Source: SMWD01 sp002729875
GTDB taxonomy: Bacteria > Pseudomonadota > Gammaproteobacteria > Steroidobacterales > GCA-2729495
Assembly: GCA_036010905.1 (NCBI GenBank)
Contig: DASCMH010000009.1
Span: forward strand, 1-64,000
Reading direction: 5' to 3'
DNA: 64,000 nucleotides
Shown here piece by piece: positions 44,162 through 53,863 of this stretch. Numbering within the stretch: the stretch's first letter is position 1; each line of letters opens with the position of its first letter. The notes under the pieces are model-generated. The model saw nothing but the letters and a program-made list of their open reading frames with translations. It was not told the origin of the DNA and ran no database searches. The position numbers and the translations under genes are program-made.

Positions 44162-45196
44162 TCAGATGTTATTTCTGTACCAGATAACACCATCTGCGTC
44201 AGGCTCGGCAACGATACTGCCTTCATCAAGCAGGTAGTGAAGATGGGCAATGGCCTCCCCTGCGGCCAAAATCAGGTTGTCATCAGTGATTTTGCCCTTG
44301 AAAAGGTGGGTGAAGGTATCAACCGCCCGATGCGGTTTATGCAGCACGCTCCTTAGTGCGTCAAGCCGATGTGTATGTTCACCGATTAACTGATCCAGCC
44401 TTTCATGCGCGCCATAGAATGGCTCACCATGTGCGGGTAACACCAGGACATCATCAGCTACCTCGACCTGCATGGCTGCCAAGGATTCAAGCCAGTTCCT
44501 GAGCGGGTTTGCACTGGGTTCAGTAGGCCACACGCTGACATTGGGAGAAATGGACGGCAACAGCTGATCGCCCGAGATCAGCACATTGAGCCGCTCGCTA
44601 TACAAGCTAGCATGCTCCACGGAGTGTCCGCGACCAATAATCGTTCGCCACTCATGGCCACCGATCGACCAATGCGTATCTGCCGTCACTCGTCTGAAAC
44701 TTTTGGGCAAAGGTTCAATCACCTTGCCAAGAAAACCAAAAGATTTTCCATACCTTTCGAGCTCTGATTGATTTAAACCAGCCCCTTTATAGAAACTGAA
44801 ACCCTCACTGGGCGCGTCCCCGCCGACATCGCTGGCCAGAATGCGGCACAACAGGTATTCGCTATGAGTCATCCATAAGTCAGTTGCAAAGCGCTTCACC
44901 AGCCAGCCCGCACAACCGGTATGGTCAGGATGCAAATGTGTGACCATTACATGATTGATGGGTCTGCCGCCCATGACGCCACTAAAGGTTTTCTCCCATA
45001 TGGCCTTGGTAACCTTACCTCCGAGACCGGTATCAACCACGACCCAGCCATCTCCGTCTTCAAGCAACCAAAGATTAATATGATTAATTGAGTAAGGAAG
45101 CGGCATGCGCAGCCAGTAAATGCCATCAGCAACGCATTGCGTTGCTCCGGTATCGGGTTTGTTATCAAATGCATAACGAATAGCGGGGTTGCTCAT
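44162..45196 (-). CDS. metallo-beta-lactamase-fold hydrolase
   Basis: A 344-residue MBL-fold enzyme. The zinc motif VTHLHPDHTGCAGWL (HxHxDH), a later His (GRGHSVEHASLYSE), the Asp in LISGDQLLP and a C-terminal His (LPAHGEPF) form the two-metal site. It resembles glyoxalase II and acyl-thioester or lactone hydrolases; a C-terminal helical part of about 80 residues is common in the family branch that acts on CoA thioesters. It is separated by about 130 bases from the catabolic gene train and could belong to it or to the beta-oxidation genes. The substrate is unknown. Confidence 0.85.
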   Translation of the reverse strand: MSNPAIRYAFDNKPDTGATQCVADGIYWLRMPLPYSINHINLWLLEDGDGWVVVDTGLGGKVTKAIWEKTFSGVMGGRPINHVMVTHLHPDHTGCAGWLVKRFATDLWMTHSEYLLCRILASDVGGDAPSEGFSFYKGAGLNQSELERYGKSFGFLGKVIEPLPKSFRRVTADTHWSIGGHEWRTIIGRGHSVEHASLYSERLNVLISGDQLLPSISPNVSVWPTEPSANPLRNWLESLAAMQVEVADDVLVLPAHGEPFYGAHERLDQLIGEHTHRLDALRSVLHKPHRAVDTFTHLFKGKITDDNLILAAGEAIAHLHYLLDEGSIVAEPDADGVIWYRNNI

Positions 45197-45328
45197 ATCG
45201 CTATAGTCGCATGTATAACAACCGATTGTGTTAGTGATATCTGGTTAAATCAGCCTTGATGCGAAACGGTTCGATGATAGTTTTAATGCTTCTCTGCGCC
45301 GGGGCCGGTATTTTTTCAAATTAACGGG

Positions 45329-46507
45329 TTACCGGGAACCGGTCAATTGACGAAACTCATCATCCGTCAACAGGCGACCTGCGGCAGTACCCAGTTCTTT
45401 GACCTGCGCAAGCAGGTCGGCATGCCGGTCCTCCGCCACATCAATACCCAGCTCTTCCAGCTTCAGCTTGATGCTGGACAGGCCGCTTTTCTTACCCAGC
45501 ACTATTCGTCTCGGCGCTGAAACAAGATCAGAAGAGTAAGGTTCGATAGCCTCGGGAATATGAAACTGGTTGGCAACCGCGCCGCTCTCCCGGGTGAACA
45601 GGTTTCCGCCGACTACCGGACGCCATCCGTCAACCCGGTAATTACCGGCCTTTTCTACCATTGAGGCAACCCTTCTTGCCTGATCGAGGTTCAGGCTAAC
45701 CGGCACGTCATACAAGCAATTCAGCGCAAGCGCGGCTTCGCAGATATCGGTATTACCAGCCCGTTCGCCAATGCCGTTAACGGTTCCCTGTATCCAGTCG
45801 GCGCCGGCCCGCACCGCCGCGATGGCAGATGCCGTACCCAAACCAAAATCGTTATGTCCATGAAAATGCAGCGGTATATCCGCACCTATCCAACTCCGGA
45901 CTTCATTGATAATGATCCCAACCGCCTCTGGAGAACAGGCGCCAATCGTGTCGACAACCGCAACCTCTGCAGCCCCCGCTTCAATCGCGGCGGCATAGAC
46001 CTCACGCAGAAACGCAAGCTCGCTACGGGTACTGTCTACCGGGAAAAACAATACCTTCATGCCGTTATTGACCGCATGAGCAATGGCATTGGTCACGCGC
46101 TCGATCACCTGCTTGCGATCAAAGCCATAGGCCTTCATCTTGATATCGCTGGTTGAAATCTCGATCAACGTGGCCTCGAGTCCAAGCTCGATTAACGCAT
46201 CCAGATCTCCCTTGACGGCACGGGAAAATCCCCAGATCTCGGCATCCAGTCCAGCCTCCACGATACGCTTGACGGCCTGGTTATCGGCTTCAGATACCTT
46301 GGGGAAACCGGCCTCGATACGCCCTGCACCAAGGTCAGCCAGGCCGCAGGCAATTTCAAACTTCTCATCAGGAGTGAATACGACACCAACAGCCTGCTCG
46401 CCATCGCGCAGCGTCGTATCGTAAAACTGTACGGGCTTGCTGCGCTCAAAACCTGCGCGTACTTCATCCCGTTCATTCAGTTCGCTGATCCATACCTTGT
46501 CTTTCAT
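45329..46507 (-). CDS. DRE-TIM metallolyase, homocitrate-synthase/isopropylmalate-synthase-like
   Basis: A 392-residue TIM-barrel enzyme. The DRE motif (FYDTTLRDGEQAVG), the metal-binding HFHGHNDFGLG and the GIGERAGNTD loop are those of the homocitrate/isopropylmalate synthase family. It would condense acetyl-CoA with a 2-oxo acid or cleave the reverse. Like homocitrate synthase NifV it has a short C-terminal extension (LGKKSGLSSIKLKLEELGI) and lacks the LeuA regulatory domain. No nif genes are nearby; in this catabolic operon it more likely handles a 2-oxo acid intermediate. Last gene before a 130-base gap. Confidence 0.85.
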   Translation of the reverse strand: MKDKVWISELNERDEVRAGFERSKPVQFYDTTLRDGEQAVGVVFTPDEKFEIACGLADLGAGRIEAGFPKVSEADNQAVKRIVEAGLDAEIWGFSRAVKGDLDALIELGLEATLIEISTSDIKMKAYGFDRKQVIERVTNAIAHAVNNGMKVLFFPVDSTRSELAFLREVYAAAIEAGAAEVAVVDTIGACSPEAVGIIINEVRSWIGADIPLHFHGHNDFGLGTASAIAAVRAGADWIQGTVNGIGERAGNTDICEAALALNCLYDVPVSLNLDQARRVASMVEKAGNYRVDGWRPVVGGNLFTRESGAVANQFHIPEAIEPYSSDLVSAPRRIVLGKKSGLSSIKLKLEELGIDVAEDRHADLLAQVKELGTAAGRLLTDDEFRQLTGSR

Positions 46508-46530
46508 ATCATTCTCAAATTTTACCGGGC

Positions 46531-47340
46531 TCAGATAATGGCAACAGGTCGCACCAATGATGCCTCACCGCCTTTGATCTTCAACGGCAGAACCACCACC
46601 GTCGAGACCGACACCTGATCCGCCGCCAGACCCTCGAATGTCAGGCTTTTCATGACATAAATGCCGTTTTCAACCAACAGGACACGGTGTGCGTCGAACA
46701 GGTTGGGCACGCCAATGGAAAGATTATCGGTCCCCACCAGGCGGGGCTTCTTGGCTGCGACCCAGCGCACGGCTTCAGGAGACAGCCCCGCCCACTGGTA
46801 CAAATAGGTATCGGCATCGGTTTCAAAATAACGGCCGTAGCCGGTGCGGATCAAGGCACAGTCACCTTCATTCAGACTAATACCCTGACGTTCGGCAGCA
46901 GCTTCCATATCCTCGACCGTGATCGAGTATTTCTCCGGCAGCACATCCATGCCTTTTGCCGCCGGAATATCAAACATCACTGCTCTTAATATAAGTGGCG
47001 GAACAGACTCCATGCTGTGCAACGGCTCGGGCAGATCGACAAAACCAGTATCCCGCTGATGCGGGCGGATGTCATGCCCCAGCACCATGTTGTCCTGTGA
47101 CATATGAACGGGTACATCGAAGTGGGTCCCCGAATGCATCGAGGTGATCACCAGTGAAATGGCATCACCAAACCCCGGCTCTATTTTGCCGAGATCTTTC
47201 TCTACATATTCATGGTAGCGGTACATGTAGAACTGGAACGGCGGATCAATCGGATGCACCGGCATGCCCGGCCAGAACGCCTGCCCAAGATCGTAGACTT
47301 TTGCATCCGCCAGCAATTCATGCAACGCCTTCTCAGCCAT
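46531..47340 (-). CDS. cyclase-family metal hydrolase (KynB-like)
   Basis: A 269-residue protein of the putative cyclase family. The metal motif HSGTHFDVPVHM (HxGTHxDxPxH) and GTDNLSIGVPN are clear. Family members hydrolyse amides or formamides, such as N-formylkynurenine or isatin, so here it may open or trim a ring product. It is placed between the M20 hydrolase (15 bases) and the DRE-TIM gene (23 bases). The exact reaction is unknown. Confidence 0.87.
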   Translation of the reverse strand: MAEKALHELLADAKVYDLGQAFWPGMPVHPIDPPFQFYMYRYHEYVEKDLGKIEPGFGDAISLVITSMHSGTHFDVPVHMSQDNMVLGHDIRPHQRDTGFVDLPEPLHSMESVPPLILRAVMFDIPAAKGMDVLPEKYSITVEDMEAAAERQGISLNEGDCALIRTGYGRYFETDADTYLYQWAGLSPEAVRWVAAKKPRLVGTDNLSIGVPNLFDAHRVLLVENGIYVMKSLTFEGLAADQVSVSTVVVLPLKIKGGEASLVRPVAII

Positions 47341-47355
47341 CCTGTTCCCTCTCCA

Positions 47356-48627
47356 TCAATCTGCCGTACCACACATACTGAGAATACACTGTATATAGAC
47401 TTTAATAATGTCGAGCATATCGCCAATGTGTACGGCCTCTCCCTGGTGCGTATCAAAACCGCCACCACCCGAACGGATCCGGCCTGCCGAGCCATAGTTG
47501 ACGGTCGGGATGCCGTAGCGATTCATGTGAGCGGCATCGGAGTACCAGATTTCAGTACCAAACTCGGGCGCCGTCCCCAGTTGCCTGGTATGCGCCTCCA
47601 CAATCGTTGCGATCAATTCATGGTCGTCCGGGATCGATGTGCCCGGAGCGGACACATAGATGTCGACCGTTGTACCCTCAAGACAGGCATGCTCCCTGAC
47701 GGTTTCCCGGATCAGTTCCCGCACTTCCCGATACACTGCAATCGGCATGACATCCGGCATCGTGCGCACGTCAAGATAAATGGTACAGGTATCCGGTGTT
47801 CGTGCACCACGCCAGGACCAGCCGCCATCAATTGCAGCGATATTAACTTTCGGGCGCCAGTCGCCAATGGCATTGGCTTCAATGTATTCGGGCATCCACT
47901 TGTGCAAGGCATCCAACACCAAAGTCGAATGACTAATGGCGTTCTGCTCCGGTTCCGACCATGCCGTGTGAATCAATACCCCCGGTATTTCGATTTTCAG
48001 CCAGGTGGTGCCGCAATGGCGCGGGATCAGCATCATATTGGTCGGTTCGCCAAGAATACAGGCATCGGCTACCGCACCATGGGTAATCGCAAACTTGGTA
48101 CCGACGCCATAACCCTGGTAGTCCGGACCGTCAAATTCACCGGTCGGCGCTTTCTCGATCTCACCGCACACGCCGGCAATCACAACATCACCGCCCAACC
48201 TGATACCTGCTGCCTGGATTGCCTTGGCAGCAGTGACATAGGTGGCCATGGCACTTTTCATGTTAAAGGTGCCCATGCCGTATATCCACTCATCATCAAC
48301 CACATTCCCCTCACAGCGATAGCCGAGACCACGGTGCGCCTGTTCGGGGCCAAAAGAGGTATCCAGATGCCCATTGAACATCAGGGTCTTGCCGCCACCT
48401 GCTCCCTCGAGAATACCCACGGCGTTGTAACGCCGGTCACCAATCGGCTGCAGGGTCGAGCGAAATCCCGAATCCTGCAGTACCTGATGCACGGCACGGC
48501 CCATATCACCCTCATATCCGGTGGGACTGGGAACATTCACCAGCTCTACCACAAGGTCGATCAGTGCACTACGATCAACCTGCTCAATGGCTTTCGCGAC
48601 CAATGCCTGGTCTACGCTATTGACCAT
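47356..48627 (-). CDS. M20-family amidohydrolase (ArgE/DapE-like)
   Basis: A 423-residue metal hydrolase. The first zinc His is in NGHLDTSFG, the catalytic Glu in AGVCGEIEKAPTG, and a lid domain lies at about residues 200-320. The usual bridging Asp motif GxxDMK reads GMGTFNMKSAM, so Asp is Asn; this may be a subfamily trait or alter metal binding. It would cleave an N-acyl or carbamoyl group. ATG 48627 overlaps the FAH stop by 11 bases, which supports coupling; the longer frame from 48855 reads through the FAH gene and is rejected. Confidence 0.83.
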   Translation of the reverse strand: MVNSVDQALVAKAIEQVDRSALIDLVVELVNVPSPTGYEGDMGRAVHQVLQDSGFRSTLQPIGDRRYNAVGILEGAGGGKTLMFNGHLDTSFGPEQAHRGLGYRCEGNVVDDEWIYGMGTFNMKSAMATYVTAAKAIQAAGIRLGGDVVIAGVCGEIEKAPTGEFDGPDYQGYGVGTKFAITHGAVADACILGEPTNMMLIPRHCGTTWLKIEIPGVLIHTAWSEPEQNAISHSTLVLDALHKWMPEYIEANAIGDWRPKVNIAAIDGGWSWRGARTPDTCTIYLDVRTMPDVMPIAVYREVRELIRETVREHACLEGTTVDIYVSAPGTSIPDDHELIATIVEAHTRQLGTAPEFGTEIWYSDAAHMNRYGIPTVNYGSAGRIRSGGGGFDTHQGEAVHIGDMLDIIKVYIQCILSMCGTAD

Positions 48628-49591
48628 GTTCGTTCTCCGCAATGTAAGTCGTGAGCGTGCCCAGGCTCTCAATAGTGGCTTCCACGACATCGCCGGGACC
48701 CAGCCAATCCGGCTCGGCCATTCCGGCGGCAACCCCCGGCGGACTGCCGCTGGTGATGATATCGCCGGGTTCCAGTGTGGTGTTCGACCACCAGGAAACA
48801 AGTTCGGCGGTTTTATAATGCATCTGGGAGGTATTGGCATCCTGACGTACATCACCGTTGACCCGCAATTTCATGTCGAGGTCATGAGGATTTTCCAGTT
48901 CATCCGGAGTGATGAGATAAGGGCCGAAAGGACAGGATCCATCAAAACTCTTGCCGAGCAGTATGACCTTGTTGGAATGCTCGCGAGCCTGAATATCACG
49001 GGCTGACAAATCATTGAAGATCGTAAATCCGGCCACATAGTCCAGTGCATCTTCTACGTCGACACGAAAAGCCCGCTTGCCGATGATGATGCCGATCTCA
49101 ATCTCATAGTCGAGCTGCTGCGTAAAATGCGGCACGACGACTTTTGCCCCTGAACCCACTACCGATGAAGGTGCCTCGAGAAAACCGGTCGGATGCTCAA
49201 AATGAAAACTTTGCCAGTCATGTGACTGCCACTCCGGATTCTTCCAGGTCGTCAACTCCTCAAGATGTGAATCAAAATTGCACGACGTGTGCAGAATCTT
49301 ACCCGGACGTGGTACGGGTGCGCACAACTTGATTTCATCCGCATTCCAGGCGTAGCGACTTCCTTCGACAGTCTTCAACGCCGCCGGATTGCCACTGCCG
49401 AGAGCATCAGTAATTTCGACAAGGGCTTTCGTCGCTGTTTCAATCGCAGCCTCACCCTGCTGCAGAAAACCGATCATGGTAGCGGCGAGTTCCCCGCCGG
49501 TTAACGCGTGTAAATCAACATAACAATCATTAACCCAGGCACCTACCGCAGTATCGCCGCTCGCTCTGATTTCAAAAGTTGCCAGTTTCAT
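48617..49591 (-). CDS. fumarylacetoacetate hydrolase-family protein
   Basis: A 324-residue FAH-fold protein. The metal-binding acidic motif DYEIEIGIIIGKRAF, the loop FNDLSARDIQAREHSNKVILLGKSFDGSCPFGPYLITPDE and the C-terminal TSGSPPGVAAGM are characteristic. Members hydrolyse C-C bonds of diketo acids or act as oxaloacetate or hydroxymuconate decarboxylases. An N-terminal domain of about 100 residues is kept. In this operon it probably cleaves a late ring-opening product; inference. Confidence 0.88.
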   Translation of the reverse strand: MKLATFEIRASGDTAVGAWVNDCYVDLHALTGGELAATMIGFLQQGEAAIETATKALVEITDALGSGNPAALKTVEGSRYAWNADEIKLCAPVPRPGKILHTSCNFDSHLEELTTWKNPEWQSHDWQSFHFEHPTGFLEAPSSVVGSGAKVVVPHFTQQLDYEIEIGIIIGKRAFRVDVEDALDYVAGFTIFNDLSARDIQAREHSNKVILLGKSFDGSCPFGPYLITPDELENPHDLDMKLRVNGDVRQDANTSQMHYKTAELVSWWSNTTLEPGDIITSGSPPGVAAGMAEPDWLGPGDVVEATIESLGTLTTYIAENEHGQ

Positions 49592-49628
49592 TATTCAGAT
49601 CTCTCCTTCCATGATCCGTCTAAAGCCA

Positions 49629-50717
49629 TCAGGCTGCTGCCGGCTTCAGTCTTGGTACAACTTTCTCGCCAAGCAACCGGATACTCTCGAGGTTATCTTC
49701 CTCGCTATCCCCGACGACCTCCATCAACGGCAGATTCATACCGGCATCCACCAACTGCTGTAACAGCACAAGACAGTCATCCGGATTCCCCGAAATCACC
49801 GTAAAAGCCCGCATCATGTCATCATCGACTAAGTGCGTAACATTGTCATCAGTCCCGTCCTCGATAGCCTCGATAAATGGCTTCCAGGCCTCATCGGGCA
49901 AGCCTGAACTGCTTAGAATAATGTTGTTTTTGATATTGCGCAGTTTATTGATAACGTAGGTTGCGGCGTACGGACGCGTTGCATCCCTCGCCTTGTCACC
50001 ATCCTCCGAACAAGCCGCAAGAATGACGCCACCGACAGGAAAATCGGCGGGCATTTCACGATTAGCCTGATCGAACCCCTTGCTCATGTTCTCCCTGGCA
50101 TAGCGTGTAAACCCCGGCGAGGTCAGACCCGGCAACAACAATCCATCAAACGTCCGACCGGCCAGCTTCTGCATGAACGGACCGGTTGCACCAATATAAA
50201 CCGGGATGTCCGTGCGCAACCCGCGACCTTTGCGATCAACGGCCGGCATATCGCAGCAGAACAGTTCGCCATCGTACTTGAATGCCTCCCCGCTCATGAC
50301 ACCGCGGATGATATCAACCGATTCCTTGTGCACCTTGACCGGCGTGAACTTCTTCTGATCCATCTCCAAATATTCAGTACCGACCTTGCCCGCCCCGAGA
50401 CCCATGATGAAGCGCCCGCCAGACAACTCGTCGAGTGCAACCATTTCGGCAGCCTGGGTCGTGGGATGGCGCATATAGGGCGAGGTAATCCCCAGACCAA
50501 TGGGGATTTTCCTCGTCGCCAGCGCCGCTGCAGCAAGCGTCGCCATGCAGCCACGTGCTTCGTGTCCATACTGACGGAACCAGTGATAAGCTTCCGCAAT
50601 CCAAAAACCGCCGCTGAGATTCGACTCCTCTGTTTGCTTTGCATAGGCTTGTATCGCAGACATCGGCTCATACGACTTGAATATCACCCCGACCGAAGCC
50701 TTTCCTGCTGCACTCAT
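49629..50717 (-). CDS. luciferase-like (LLM) flavin-dependent oxidoreductase
   Basis: A 362-residue LLM-class TIM-barrel protein (KASVGVIFKSYEPMSAIQAYAKQTEESNLSGGFWIAEAYHW; LALARKIPIGLGITSPYMRHPTTQAAEMVALDELSGGRFIMGLGAGK). Such enzymes use FMN or F420 to oxygenate or reduce substrates, for example in alkanesulfonate or pyrimidine (RutA) breakdown. No flavin reductase is encoded next to it. ATG 50717 is preached by GGAG at a proper distance and is preferred over ATG 50735. Confidence 0.87.
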   Translation of the reverse strand: MSAAGKASVGVIFKSYEPMSAIQAYAKQTEESNLSGGFWIAEAYHWFRQYGHEARGCMATLAAAALATRKIPIGLGITSPYMRHPTTQAAEMVALDELSGGRFIMGLGAGKVGTEYLEMDQKKFTPVKVHKESVDIIRGVMSGEAFKYDGELFCCDMPAVDRKGRGLRTDIPVYIGATGPFMQKLAGRTFDGLLLPGLTSPGFTRYARENMSKGFDQANREMPADFPVGGVILAACSEDGDKARDATRPYAATYVINKLRNIKNNIILSSSGLPDEAWKPFIEAIEDGTDDNVTHLVDDDMMRAFTVISGNPDDCLVLLQQLVDAGMNLPLMEVVGDSEEDNLESIRLLGEKVVPRLKPAAA

Positions 50718-50767
50718 TATTCTGTCTCCTCTCAATTAAAGCGTATCCAGATGCGGTTCGTGCCGCT

Positions 50768-51925
50768 CTACAAACTTGTTTCCGAGCCGTCATAAACTCT
50801 GACCGGAATCCCCGATATCGACTCACCACCATCGATACCCACCCGGAATGTCTCCTGCATGTATAAACAGGCTTTACGATCTTCCGTCATGACATGCGGA
50901 TGCATCGAGCACACCATGTTCTCCGGCAGTTCAAATTCTGATCCTTCACCGATGCGTGGCGCTTCAATCATCGTCATGCCGATCGAATGACCGGAAACAT
51001 GCCCGAGCCGGTAGCCTTTTCCTTCGAATGGCGTCATTACTTTCTTGTGGACTTCCTCGGCCAAGGCACCGGCCTGCAAATGTGTTTTCACGAGTTCATG
51101 GAACTCGGCATACAAATCCACCAGGCGACGGGTCGCCTCATCAACACCACCGGGTGCCAGTAACCTGGAAAACTCGATCCAGTGGCCGCCCGGTCCTGAA
51201 ACCTCGAGCCCATACAAAAGCCCATCGGAGTCCTGAACCTGCCGGGTCGGGCTGGGGAATACCATCTGCGGCAGGATCGAGCCATTGGGTCCGATCAAGA
51301 CCATATCCATGGTATTTCGCGCGGTACCCAGCGCGGCAAACGTGGCTTCAGCTGCACCCATGAGCTCGGCTTCCGTTTTACCCGCCTGGTAGGCCCGGAT
51401 CACGGCGAGGACTCCCGCCTTGTTGATCTCCATGGAACGACGCACCGAGAGCAGTTCTTCTTCACTTTTTTGCGCCCGCGCGTGGTCAAAGGCCTCATCG
51501 AAATCAATCAGATCAACTCCGCTGCCGACCAATGCCCGGTAGTCGCGCACCGGCATAATGAAATTCATGCCATACACACCGACCCGGTTCAGGCGATTGT
51601 CCCTGAGATAATCCGCCATCCACTCACCACAGTGCGGCGGAAACACCTGCTGATCGATAAACGTTGCAGCATGATCGCCCACCCAGGTAGCCTCGCTGGG
51701 AAAGACACAGGTCGGTTCGCCATCACGTGGTATCACGACATAGGCATAGCGATGCAGCAAATGAAAACCACACATGTACCGCACCGCACCTTCAAACCCC
51801 GTATATTCGCTACCGCTGACGATGAGCACATCGAGGTCGGCACGGTCCATTGCCGCCCTGACGTTACGGTAACGTCGTTCGATTTCCGCCGTACTGGGCT
51901 TAAATGTATTAGTCTGTTCAGTCAT
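50768..51925 (-). CDS. M24-family protein, creatinase-like
   Basis: A 385-residue pita-bread protein with a creatinase N-terminal domain (about residues 15-150) and an M24 C-terminal domain. The His in VSGHSIGM is kept, but the first two metal Asp positions read YGLEVSG and WIEFSR (Glu) and the usual Glu in MEPG reads MHPH. The aminopeptidase two-metal site is therefore probably absent, as in creatinase, which works without metal. It may hydrolyse a C-N bond in a small substrate. It follows the ketopantoate-reductase-like gene by 15 bases. Confidence 0.83.
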   Translation of the reverse strand: MTEQTNTFKPSTAEIERRYRNVRAAMDRADLDVLIVSGSEYTGFEGAVRYMCGFHLLHRYAYVVIPRDGEPTCVFPSEATWVGDHAATFIDQQVFPPHCGEWMADYLRDNRLNRVGVYGMNFIMPVRDYRALVGSGVDLIDFDEAFDHARAQKSEEELLSVRRSMEINKAGVLAVIRAYQAGKTEAELMGAAEATFAALGTARNTMDMVLIGPNGSILPQMVFPSPTRQVQDSDGLLYGLEVSGPGGHWIEFSRLLAPGGVDEATRRLVDLYAEFHELVKTHLQAGALAEEVHKKVMTPFEGKGYRLGHVSGHSIGMTMIEAPRIGEGSEFELPENMVCSMHPHVMTEDRKACLYMQETFRVGIDGGESISGIPVRVYDGSETSL

Positions 51926-51940
51926 CTGCTCATCCCGTGT

Positions 51941-52861
51941 TTAATCATTGCGCGTCATGGAGTGCTCCAGACCCTCGATCAGCGCCCAGATCGCTGCGTT
52001 CAGCGGAGTCGGCACCTGGTTGGCTTCGCCAAATGCCACGATGCCGCCATTCATCGCCGCAACTTCCGTTCGCCGACCGGCCTGAACGTCCTGCAACATG
52101 CTGGCTTTATGGTGGTAAGCAACCTCCTGCGCATGATCGATCAGTTTTTCCGGATCACTGTCGAGTTCGATGCCCAATACACCGGCAACCGCAACACCTT
52201 CGGCGACCAAACCGGAAATCAGTCTGCGAACCTGTTCCTGATCACAGGCAACACCATGCGGTAACTGCGTCAACGCACCGATGGGATTGGTCGCCGCATT
52301 GAATATCAGCTTGGTCCACTGCGCGCCGCGTGCATCTTCCATGGCCAGAGTCTCCATGCCGACGTCACTCAACGCCGTGGCGAGACGCTTTACCTCATCC
52401 AGAGTCGCGGATTTGGGTTCAAATGGCCCTATCCACGTCTTGCCACCGGTATCCTGTTCCACATGCCCCGGGGTGACAATATGCCCGGCCGGAAACGTCG
52501 TACCGCGCATGACACGCGGCACGTATTCCGCAATGATCTCCTCATTACCGGCGCCATTTTGCACCGAACACACTGCGCCGTTTGCAAATACCCGCGCAGT
52601 TGCTTCGATCGCGGGCCGCGTGTGCAACGCCTTGGTGGCGACAATGCCGAAGTCGCATGCGGGGATTTCACCCGAATCGGATGTTGCGTGTGGGCGCGAT
52701 ACCAGGTCACTGACACCGGAAAGGCGCAAGCCCTTAGCATTGATCGCATCTACATGCAGCTGGTTGAGATCGTAAGCCCAGACCTCGATCTCTTCATTTG
52801 TGGCCAGATGAGCAGCAAACAGGCTGCCAATCGCGCCACAACCGACGATACAAACCCTCAT
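51941..52861 (-). CDS. ketopantoate reductase (PanE/ApbA)-family protein, copy 1
   Basis: A 306-residue 2-dehydropantoate 2-reductase-like protein. The NADPH site VCIVGCGAIGSLFAAHLA, the Asn in VQNGAGNEE, and the Lys of WTKLIFNAATNPIGALT are conserved. Family members reduce 2-oxo acids, so in this gene set it may act on a branched or hydroxylated 2-oxo acid rather than in pantothenate synthesis. A second, related copy is encoded directly upstream. Confidence 0.88.
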   Translation of the reverse strand: MRVCIVGCGAIGSLFAAHLATNEEIEVWAYDLNQLHVDAINAKGLRLSGVSDLVSRPHATSDSGEIPACDFGIVATKALHTRPAIEATARVFANGAVCSVQNGAGNEEIIAEYVPRVMRGTTFPAGHIVTPGHVEQDTGGKTWIGPFEPKSATLDEVKRLATALSDVGMETLAMEDARGAQWTKLIFNAATNPIGALTQLPHGVACDQEQVRRLISGLVAEGVAVAGVLGIELDSDPEKLIDHAQEVAYHHKASMLQDVQAGRRTEVAAMNGGIVAFGEANQVPTPLNAAIWALIEGLEHSMTRND

Positions 52862-52903
52862 CGCATTCTCCCCATCCTCATTCTGTTCACGCCAGGCCCG
52901 CCA

Positions 52904-53863
52904 TCAGTTCCATCCTGATTCCCGGGCTTTAACCAGGTGATACAAAGTTTCGTGTATCGGCACGGCTATGCCCACTTCAGCAGCTTCACGCATCACCGCG
53001 CCGGTAATCCAGTCGATCTCCGTCAAACGTCGGGCGCGCACATCATCGAGCATGGATGGAACATGCGCATATTCATCGCCCCCGGTCCGGCCATGACTGA
53101 CAGCCTTCACATTCATGTCCCAAGGATCTTCGTGTAACTCGACGCCGCGCGCTTTAGCGACCGCTTTACCTTCCTCCATCATCGCCCGTACCAGGTGACC
53201 GAGGTCCAGCGCCGATTCTGTCTCAGCATACGCACTCACATGCGGCAGGTCGGTCAGTGCGGCTACGCTGTTGACGACCGAATTGAAAATTAACTTTGAC
53301 CATTGCGCCGGCAACAAACTCGAAAAGGTCTTTGCCTTAAGCCCTGACCTGCGAATCAGTTCGGCAACAGCTTGCACTGCTTTGAAATCAGCGCTCCCCT
53401 GCGCCCAGGGACCCATCCAGGTTTCGGTATCAAGCTCATACTCGACATGCACGTCGGAATGCCGAAGCCCGCTCATAAAGGTCACCGCCGAGATAATCGG
53501 CCAGTCACCACACCTGGCCACCAAAGCTTCACAACCCAGACCGTTCTGCACGGTCATCATGATTGCATTCGGAAAATGGCCCGCCATGCTCGCGGCAATA
53601 CGCTCAACCACATTTGCCTTGGTCGCAATAATCACCAGGTCAACATCACCCAGCGCCCCTGCGTCTGTCGCGGCTTTAATTTCGACCTGCCGATCAGACT
53701 TGCCACTAACACGCAAACCCTGTTTATTAAGTTGTTCTGCATGCTCTTGCCGGCGTACCAGTACAGATGTCTCTACCAGCGCACCCAGATGCCCGGCAAA
53801 CAAACTGCCGATTGCGCCGGCTCCCACAACACAAGCTTTGCGAATTGGTCTGGCATTTTTCAT
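52904..53863 (-). CDS. ketopantoate reductase (PanE/ApbA)-family protein, copy 2
   Basis: A 319-residue paralogue of the next gene with the same motifs: ACVVGAGAIGSLFAGHLGA, VQNGLGCEAL and WSKLIFNSVVNSVAALTDLPH. ATG 53863 overlaps the permease stop (ATGA), so translation is coupled; the frame from 54013 would run through the permease gene. The two adjacent copies look like an old tandem duplication and may form a heteromer or handle different oxo acids. Confidence 0.87.
   Translation of the reverse strand: MKNARPIRKACVVGAGAIGSLFAGHLGALVETSVLVRRQEHAEQLNKQGLRVSGKSDRQVEIKAATDAGALGDVDLVIIATKANVVERIAASMAGHFPNAIMMTVQNGLGCEALVARCGDWPIISAVTFMSGLRHSDVHVEYELDTETWMGPWAQGSADFKAVQAVAELIRRSGLKAKTFSSLLPAQWSKLIFNSVVNSVAALTDLPHVSAYAETESALDLGHLVRAMMEEGKAVAKARGVELHEDPWDMNVKAVSHGRTGGDEYAHVPSMLDDVRARRLTEIDWITGAVMREAAEVGIAVPIHETLYHLVKARESGWN

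Noticed and set aside
45329..46507. Nitrogen-fixation homocitrate synthase (nifV)
   Set aside because: No nif genes in the window and a catabolic setting; only the broad family call is supported.
46687..48654. Long plus-strand frames opposite the cyclase and M20 genes, including one of 480 codons
   Set aside because: His/Arg-rich shadow of well-supported minus-strand enzymes.
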